From the NCBI GenBank assembly GCA_008297795.1, contig VBQP01000057.1:1-9057 (forward strand): a DNA stretch of 9,057 nucleotides. The letters are read 5' to 3'. This stretch comes from Thermoplasmata archaeon. Its GTDB lineage: Archaea; Thermoplasmatota; E2; UBA202; DSCA01. The translations under genes and the position numbers were made by a program. The notes beneath the pieces are model-generated. The model was not told where the DNA came from and did not search any database. It worked only from the letters and a program-made list of their open reading frames with translations. Positions 5,494 through 9,057 of the stretch are shown here, piece by piece (within the stretch, counting starts at the first letter, position 1; every line of letters begins with the position of its first letter).

Positions 5494-6829
5494 GGTGATA
5501 TACTACGAACCTTACAGTATCGGGAAGAGCAATGCCATACATTATATGGCTACAATTTTTCCAAACGACACAAGAAATATCAGGATAAAATTTGTTCTTC
5601 CTGACGGAATGCCGTCAATAAAAAAAGAGCGTGTTGTCCAGCCTCCCGACGAAGGAGATTATCTATGCCGTATTTCATTCAAAACATCTGCTTACCAGAT
5701 CCAGCGCAACATATGGGACTGGGAGGACGGTGTTGCGAAAGAAGATTATGGAAGGGAAGAGGTCTCATCAGCCATAAAATTTTTTGTCGTTGATGAAGAA
5801 AATTTTGAGAAATACAGGGAGGGAAAAGTGTTTGACTGTTACCATTACATTTATTCAAATACAGGCGAAATTTCGTTCAATACAAGCAAGGCATTTTATC
5901 TTGTTTTCCAGAACACTGCAAAGAGAACCACTGTGCTGACAAACATATCTGTACTGTTTGAGACAAATACGGGGAGGGACTTCATCAGTATGGATAATCC
6001 ATGGAGCGACGTTTTTGAAAAGCCCACATTTAATGCAGGGGATACTGTAATTCTTGAGGGAATCTCAACATCTGAAGGGCAGGTGGAGGTTGCCAACAAA
6101 ACATTCAATGTAAATGGCAGATGGCAAATCTACTGGAATACCTCTCATCTTGAGCCGGGAGATTACAAAGTTATTGCCAGGTGCGGCGATTTTGAGAGAA
6201 CATACACAATAAAACTTGCTGATTTGTCTCCTCCTGAAATAGAGGTGTACAGTCCTTATGATGGGGAAGTTGTTGAGGGAAGTGTAGTTATACATGGAAG
6301 GGCGTATGACAATGTTGGAATTGAAAGTGTTGAGATGGATGTCGCAGGAGAAAAGATATCTCTTCTGAAAAACTTTTCATATGAGTGGAACCCGCCAGGC
6401 CCGGGAGATTACAATATCACAATAGGGGCATCAGATTATCAGGGAATGGAAACCAAAAAAATTGTTCATATCGTGGTAAACGCCTCTGGTACCTATAAAC
6501 CCTTGATAAATAGGGTGTGGTTTACCCCGGAAAATCCAACCAACGAGAGCAACGTTGTCGTGTTTGCAAATGTGACAGGAGATATGTTTTCGATAAAAAA
6601 AGTGGAAATAGAGATGAATAGCGAAGCAAAGGAAATGTACCTTTATGCATCCAATCCAGTTCAGCAGAGACATCAGGAAGACCCGTTAAGGAACATAAGC
6701 AACTCGCCCGCATATGGAATAGAGATTGGGCAGTTTCCCTCCGGCAGCACAATAAGATTCAGGGTGAGGGCTTATGACAGCGTCGGAAATTTTGCGCTTT
6801 CCGATGAATTTGCAGTTAAAATATTGTAG
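5375..6829 (+). CDS. C-terminal segment of the split secreted protein: Ig-like modules
   Basis: This 484-codon segment uses a GTG inside the duplicated 7-mer as its nominal start; the frame is open from 5348 but has no SD, so it is best read as the 3' part of the split gene. In order: GVDGRCAFHLGAGHSYLFL (17-35) completes the beta domain begun in the middle segment. Next is a domain with VVDEENFEKYREG (138-150) and FYLVFQNT (174-181). Then come Ig-like modules at roughly 215-283, 286-368 (PPEIEVYSPYDGEVV opening, with AYDNVGIESVEM typical of bacterial Ig-like domains) and 376-484. Many N-x-S/T sequons occur. There is no transmembrane helix or sorting signal at the end. The composition suits an extracellular adhesive or stalk-like region. 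Confidence 0.65.
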   Translation: MPGIVPWVVPSIWNYTGVDGRCAFHLGAGHSYLFLLQKDEVIYYEPYSIGKSNAIHYMATIFPNDTRNIRIKFVLPDGMPSIKKERVVQPPDEGDYLCRISFKTSAYQIQRNIWDWEDGVAKEDYGREEVSSAIKFFVVDEENFEKYREGKVFDCYHYIYSNTGEISFNTSKAFYLVFQNTAKRTTVLTNISVLFETNTGRDFISMDNPWSDVFEKPTFNAGDTVILEGISTSEGQVEVANKTFNVNGRWQIYWNTSHLEPGDYKVIARCGDFERTYTIKLADLSPPEIEVYSPYDGEVVEGSVVIHGRAYDNVGIESVEMDVAGEKISLLKNFSYEWNPPGPGDYNITIGASDYQGMETKKIVHIVVNASGTYKPLINRVWFTPENPTNESNVVVFANVTGDMFSIKKVEIEMNSEAKEMYLYASNPVQQRHQEDPLRNISNSPAYGIEIGQFPSGSTIRFRVRAYDSVGNFALSDEFAVKIL

Positions 6830-6846
6830 CACATAAAAACGACAAA

Positions 6847-6853
6847 TTTTATA
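6847..6853 (+). promoter_or_regulatory. Possible TATA box in the convergent intergenic region
   Basis: TTTTATA lies about 27 bases before the first base of a strong hairpin at 6877. No plus-strand protein gene follows nearby, so if it is a real promoter it would drive a small RNA beginning with the hairpin. A/T-rich intergenic DNA gives such matches by chance. Confidence 0.25.
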
Positions 6854-6876
6854 ACTCTTTGCTGCATTATCCGGGC

Positions 6877-6940
6877 GGGAATGGGACAAAAATGAAAATT
6901 TTCTTTTTCATTTTTCGCCTTCTAACCTCCTCCCATTCCC
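6877..6940. terminator. Nested stem-loop between convergent genes; probable bidirectional terminator or small RNA
   Basis: An outer perfect 10-bp inverted repeat pairs GGGAATGGGA (6877-6886) with TCCCATTCCC (6931-6940). Inside it a perfect 11-bp inverted repeat pairs AAAAATGAAAA (6888-6898) with TTTTCATTTTT (6905-6915), with a six-base loop. The 3' arm has a 15-base unpaired bulge (6916-6930). It sits between the stop of the plus-strand secreted gene (6829) and the stop of the minus-strand small gene (6958), and both strands carry T-rich runs near the inner stem, as expected for a terminator used from both sides. The stems are stronger than most archaeal terminators need, so a structured small RNA is an alternative. 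Confidence 0.5.
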
Positions 6941-6957
6941 AAATTTTGTTTTGAGTT

Positions 6958-7293
6958 CTATGAAAAATCCCAATTCTCACAGAGTCCCCAAGATATGAAT
7001 GTATAATTATCCACGGACAGTGAAATGGAGTGGAATGGCTTTGAAAATTTTACATCCGAATTTACAAGTAAGGCAAAACCTGTTCCCTTTTCGCTCATAA
7101 AAAATATTGCCGCTGCATATATCGCTTTGAAATAGGTATAGTTCTCATCCTCCCCCTTATACTCGAAAAACCCTCTTGTGATGCATAGTCCGTTTGGGAG
7201 GTCGTTGTGCTCCTGGCTGTCTGCAAGAGATGGCGGAAGGGAGACAACTAAAAATAAGGAGCATATAATCAAGGATATCAGTTTTTTCCTCAT
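6958..7293 (-). CDS. Small exported protein of unknown function
   Basis: A 111-residue protein beginning MRKKLISLIICSLFLVVSLP, a clear signal peptide with a basic start and hydrophobic core, probably cut near SLADS (residues 22-26). The mature part is about 85 residues with two cysteines and N-x-S/T sequons; I recognise no family. The frame stays open upstream to an ATG at 7356, but the start at 7293 is chosen because GGAGG lies nine bases before it and because the signal peptide then begins correctly. It is divergent from the membrane-protein gene at 7399 and convergent with the large secreted protein, so all three neighbours concern the cell envelope. It may be surface-attached or released. 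Confidence 0.65.
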   Translation of the reverse strand: MRKKLISLIICSLFLVVSLPPSLADSQEHNDLPNGLCITRGFFEYKGEDENYTYFKAIYAAAIFFMSEKGTGFALLVNSDVKFSKPFHSISLSVDNYTFISWGLCENWDFS

Positions 7294-7302
7294 GTTATTT
7301 TG

Positions 7303-7307
7303 CCTCC
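7303..7307 (-). promoter_or_regulatory. Shine-Dalgarno site of the small exported protein
   Basis: GGAGG on the minus strand ends nine bases before the ATG at 7293 and decides that start over the upstream ATG at 7356. It is one of few clear SD sites here, since several neighbouring genes appear leaderless. Confidence 0.6.
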
Positions 7308-7329
7308 AGCAAATACAATGTGAAAAATG

Positions 7330-7336
7330 TTTAAAA
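7330..7336 (-). promoter_or_regulatory. TATA box for the small exported protein
   Basis: TTTTAAA on the minus strand, centred about 40 bases before the ATG at 7293, predicts a start near 7306-7310 and a short leader that just includes the SD. The exact start base cannot be fixed from sequence. Confidence 0.4.
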
Positions 7337-7369
7337 TTGTTTCCGTAAGCCATCAAAAAAATGAATAAG

Positions 7370-7377
7370 TTTTATTA
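7370..7377 (+). promoter_or_regulatory. TATA box for the four-helix membrane protein (leaderless promoter)
   Basis: TTTTATTA is centred about 26 bases before the ATG at 7399, which has no SD, so a leaderless transcript is expected. It supports 7399, rather than the GTG at 7526, as the true start of the disrupted gene. Confidence 0.45.
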
Positions 7378-7434
7378 ATGATTGCGCCTTTTATTGTCAT
7401 GCAATTGAACAAGGGGATGCTTTCATTTCTATCG

Positions 7435-7466
7435 GGTCTAGGATTTCACAGGTCTGGGCTTTTACA
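7435..7466 (+). repeat. Imperfect 16-bp tandem repeat at the frameshift of the membrane-protein gene
   Basis: GGTCTAGGATTTCACA (7435-7450) is followed at once by GGTCTGGGCTTTTACA (7451-7466), with three differences. Sixteen is +1 modulo 3. Two of the differences are silent and one changes His to Tyr when each copy is read in the frame on its own side. That may mean an old duplication, or a native GLGF repeat with a one-base shift between. Confidence 0.6.
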
Positions 7467-7525
7467 TCTGGTTTTTTACGCTTTATTATTTTGACTGGAA
7501 GGTAGGATGGATATTTATATTCTCT

Positions 7526-7798
7526 GTGGCAACGGCAATTCTGGGGGCAGTTGTGGTGTGGTGTATATTTATTGCCTTCTCTCTGGTTGAGACAGAAATC
7601 CGTTTAAGCCCCACTATGGGCGGCTTCATAGGCGGGATACTGAGCATGGCTGCGATAATATTAATGATATTATCCTTCAGGCTGGGGGATTACAGGTGGT
7701 ATGAGGTTATCCATCCTATTGTGTCATTCTTCATGGCTGCTGGATGCACAACGCTGCTCATATACCCATTGGAAGAAAAAGAGACAAATAAATGGTAG
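7526..7798 (+). CDS. In-frame remainder of the membrane protein (three helices) if begun at GTG
   Basis: A 90-codon reading from GTG at 7526 would be called as a gene on its own. The GTG lies in the middle of a predicted helix (GWIFIFSVATAILG) and has no SD, and the same frame is open and membrane-like back to 7442. It is therefore better read as the 3' part of the gene beginning at 7399. Hydrophobic segments are at about residues 1-19, 31-51 and 62-81. Confidence 0.4.
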   Translation: MATAILGAVVVWCIFIAFSLVETEIRLSPTMGGFIGGILSMAAIILMILSFRLGDYRWYEVIHPIVSFFMAAGCTTLLIYPLEEKETNKW

Positions 7799-8814
7799 AC
7801 GTCACGGTTTTTAGATACGGGCACAGGATTGCAAGAGATAAGCGCATTACAACACATATTGCACTTGTTGCAAGGGCTTTTGGTGCAAAGAAAATAATAA
7901 TAGATACAAAAGACGATAGCATAGGTGAAGTTGTGAGAGATGTCAACAACAGATTTGGAGATGATTTTGAGGTGGAAACAGGAGTAAACTGGAGAAAATT
8001 CATAAAAAACTGGAGTGGCATTGTGGTTCATCTCACAATGTACGGGGAAAAGATAACAGATGTTGCAGATGAAATCAGAAAGCATGACAGAGTACTGGCC
8101 ATAGTGGGCTCAAAAAAGGTTCCGGGAGATTTCTATTCCATTGCAGATTTTAATGTAGCGATAGGAAATCAGCCCCATTCTGAGGTTGCAGCCCTTGCAC
8201 TTTTCATGCATTATATCACAGATGGAAAGTGGATAGACCAAGAATTCTATGGCAAATTTCAGATATTGCCCCAGAAGAGGGGGAAAAAAGTCGTGGAAAG
8301 AGATTATGTAAAATTGCTCATGGAGGAGGGTTGCTCGCCTGAAGTTATAGACCATTCCTTAAAGGTTCAAAAACTTGCCATGAAAATTGCAGAAAGAATA
8401 AAAAACAATGGCATGGATGTCGACATGAATACCGTATATCTTGCCTCTCTTTTCCATGACATAGGGAGGTCAAAAACGCATGGAATATCTCACATTGTGG
8501 AGGGCGCAAAAATCGCAAGACGCCTGGGACTGCCAGAGAAAGTCATAATGGCAATAGAGCATCATGGTGGTGCAGGCATAGATAAGGAGGATGCAGCCAA
8601 ACTGGGACTGCCGCCCAGGGATTACACCCCCAGGACCATAGAGGAGGAAATAGTTGCCCATGCAGACAATCTGACAGGCAATGGATACAGAGGCATTGAG
8701 GAGGTTGTGAAAAAATTCGAGGAAAAAGCGGGTAAAAAAGCCGCAGAAAAGGTCATGAAACTCCATAAAAAACTGAGTGAAATGTGTGGCATAGATGTGG
8801 GTGAGTTGATATGA
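7792..8814 (+). CDS. tRNA (cytidine(56)-2'-O)-methyltransferase aTrm56 fused to a C-terminal HD-domain phosphohydrolase
   Basis: The N-terminal 165 or so residues are the archaeal SPOUT enzyme that methylates the ribose of C56 in the tRNA T-loop using S-adenosylmethionine. Signatures are RYGHRIARDKRITTH (8-22), ARAFGA (27-32), VVHLTMYGE (78-86), and the knot region VGSKKVPGDFY (105-115) with NVAIGNQPHSEVAALALF (121-138). Stand-alone aTrm56 is about 175-200 residues; this protein is 340. From about 172 it is an HD domain with H188, H222-D223 (FHDIG), H257-H258 and D292 (AHADN), the complete metal-binding set, so a phosphohydrolase activity is expected, with unknown substrate. The start overlaps the membrane-protein stop by seven bases with no strong SD, and the stop overlaps pdxT as ATGA. 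The gene is intact. The functional link between the two halves is unknown. Confidence 0.93.
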   Translation: MVDVTVFRYGHRIARDKRITTHIALVARAFGAKKIIIDTKDDSIGEVVRDVNNRFGDDFEVETGVNWRKFIKNWSGIVVHLTMYGEKITDVADEIRKHDRVLAIVGSKKVPGDFYSIADFNVAIGNQPHSEVAALALFMHYITDGKWIDQEFYGKFQILPQKRGKKVVERDYVKLLMEEGCSPEVIDHSLKVQKLAMKIAERIKNNGMDVDMNTVYLASLFHDIGRSKTHGISHIVEGAKIARRLGLPEKVIMAIEHHGGAGIDKEDAAKLGLPPRDYTPRTIEEEIVAHADNLTGNGYRGIEEVVKKFEEKAGKKAAEKVMKLHKKLSEMCGIDVGELI

Positions 8815-9057
8815 TAAAGGTTGGCGTTACAGCTTTCCAGGGCGATGTGGAGGAGCATATTATTTCGGTTGAGAAGGCAATGAAAGAGATGGGAATGGAA
8901 GGCAGGGCAGTAGCCATAAGAGAAAAAATGGTCGATATAGATGCTCTTATAATACCCGGTGGAGAAAGCACTACCATTTCCTCCCTGATGATAAAGACAG
9001 GAATTTTTGATGAAATAAAGAAAGTTGCAGATGACATACCCATCATGGGAACATGCG
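8811..9057 (+). CDS. pdxT: Pyridoxal 5'-phosphate synthase glutaminase subunit PdxT, 3' part beyond window
   Basis: PdxT hydrolyses glutamine and channels ammonia to PdxS, which builds pyridoxal 5'-phosphate from ribose 5-phosphate and glyceraldehyde 3-phosphate. The 82 visible codons begin MIKVGVTAFQGDVEEHI, the family's normal start, followed by IIPGGESTTI (47-56), the glutamine-binding loop, and IMGTC, where C82 is the expected class-I amidotransferase nucleophile; the window ends one base later. The full protein is usually about 190-200 residues, so more than half is missing, including the catalytic His and Glu. The ATG overlaps the stop of the aTrm56-HD gene by four bases (ATGA), so translation is probably coupled. 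pdxS is not in the window. Recognition is firm. Confidence 0.92.
   Translation, partial: MIKVGVTAFQGDVEEHIISVEKAMKEMGMEGRAVAIREKMVDIDALIIPGGESTTISSLMIKTGIFDEIKKVADDIPIMGTC

Larger units (their letters stand above)
4008..6829 (+). pseudogene. Secreted transglutaminase-like / Ig-domain protein, one gene split into three frames by two +1 shifts
   Basis: Three consecutive open segments in frames 0, +1 and +2 continue one protein. The first shift falls between 5104 and 5123, with a G4 run at 5105-5108 the simplest site. The second is at 5368-5381, where the 7-mer GTGCCGG is present twice in tandem. Taking out one base and one 7-mer leaves 2814 bases, exactly 938 codons (937 residues plus stop). 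Order in the restored protein: signal peptide (1-19), unknown N-terminal region, transglutaminase-like domain with C293, H321 and D335, a carboxypeptidase-regulatory-like beta domain with a helical insert, a domain with a YLVFQNT motif, then two or three Ig-like modules. There is no C-terminal membrane anchor. No other stop interrupts any segment and the domains keep their motifs, so the damage is recent, programmed, or a sequence error. It may be a protease or cross-linking enzyme at the cell surface; the substrate is unknown. Confidence 0.8.
7399..7798 (+). pseudogene. Four-helix membrane protein of unknown function with a +1 frameshift near its N-terminus
   Basis: From the ATG at 7399 the frame reads MQLNKGMLSFLSGLGF and then diverges to a TGA at 7492-7494. 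A second frame, open from 7442, continues a membrane protein to 7798. Between them, 7435-7450 and 7451-7466 form a tandem 16-bp repeat (13 of 16 identical), each copy reading G-L-G-F-[H/Y] in its own frame. Removing one copy joins the frames into a 127-residue protein; removing a single base near 7447 would give 132 residues. Predicted helices lie around YIWFFTLYYF, GWIFIFSVATAILGAVVVWC, GGFIGGILSMAAIILMILSF and PIVSFFMAAGCTTLLIYPL, with a short charged tail. No family is recognised. The 3' end overlaps the tRNA methyltransferase gene by seven bases, so this gene may carry the promoter for that gene and pdxT; its frame state could affect their translation. Confidence 0.6.

Noticed and set aside
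7294..7356. Longer start at 7356 for the small exported protein
   Set aside because: It would place a 21-residue extension before the signal peptide, whereas the ATG at 7293 has a good SD and a correct signal peptide start.
7690..8021. Minus-strand open frames opposite the membrane-protein end and Trm56 start
   Set aside because: They overlap strongly conserved Trm56 coding sequence and have no features of their own.
1..9057. CRISPR arrays, tRNA or rRNA genes, insertion sequences, attachment sites
   Set aside because: No regularly spaced repeats, no cloverleaf-like or rRNA-like sequence, no transposase or integrase and no long terminal inverted repeats were seen.

Overview
The window looks like chromosomal DNA from a euryarchaeon, possibly a Thermoplasmata-like lineage. 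The basis is a set of archaeal genes: an aTrm56-type tRNA methyltransferase, an archaeal-type polyprenyl synthase and an aldehyde:ferredoxin oxidoreductase (AOR) family enzyme. Several starts also have an A/T-rich TATA-like box about 25-27 bases upstream and no Shine-Dalgarno, the pattern of leaderless archaeal transcription. Arginine is coded mainly by AGA/AGG and isoleucine often by ATA. The lineage within the Archaea is inference. No rRNA, tRNA, CRISPR array, transposase or phage gene was seen.

Left block (1-3924, all minus strand, read right to left): a trans-polyprenyl diphosphate synthase; directly abutting it a seven-helix membrane protein that resembles a shortened UbiA prenyltransferase with decayed metal-binding motifs; then, after 40 bases, a 16-cysteine ferredoxin-like electron-transfer subunit; and, coupled to it, an AOR-family tungsten/molybdopterin enzyme whose last few residues lie beyond the left edge. 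The last two clearly form an oxidoreductase pair. The first two are isoprenoid-lipid genes. All four could be one transcript.

Middle block (4008-7798): secreted and membrane proteins that look lineage-specific. A large exported transglutaminase-like protein with Ig-like modules is split into three frames by two +1 shifts. The second shift is explained exactly by a 7-bp tandem duplication, and removing 1 + 7 bases restores a 937-residue reading frame. A convergent intergenic region carries a strong nested hairpin. Next come a small exported protein on the minus strand and, divergently, a four-helix membrane protein whose frame is also broken by +1, at a near-perfect 16-bp tandem repeat.

Right block (7792-9057, plus strand): aTrm56 fused to an HD-domain phosphohydrolase module, overlapping by ATGA with pdxT (pyridoxal phosphate synthase glutaminase), which is cut by the right edge just after its catalytic cysteine. 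These genes are intact and tightly overlapped.

The most unusual feature is three frame disruptions of the same sense, two of them at tandem duplications, all in the envelope/secreted genes and none in the housekeeping genes on either side. This could be recent pseudogenisation, slippage-based on/off switching, or sequence error. The sequence alone cannot separate these.
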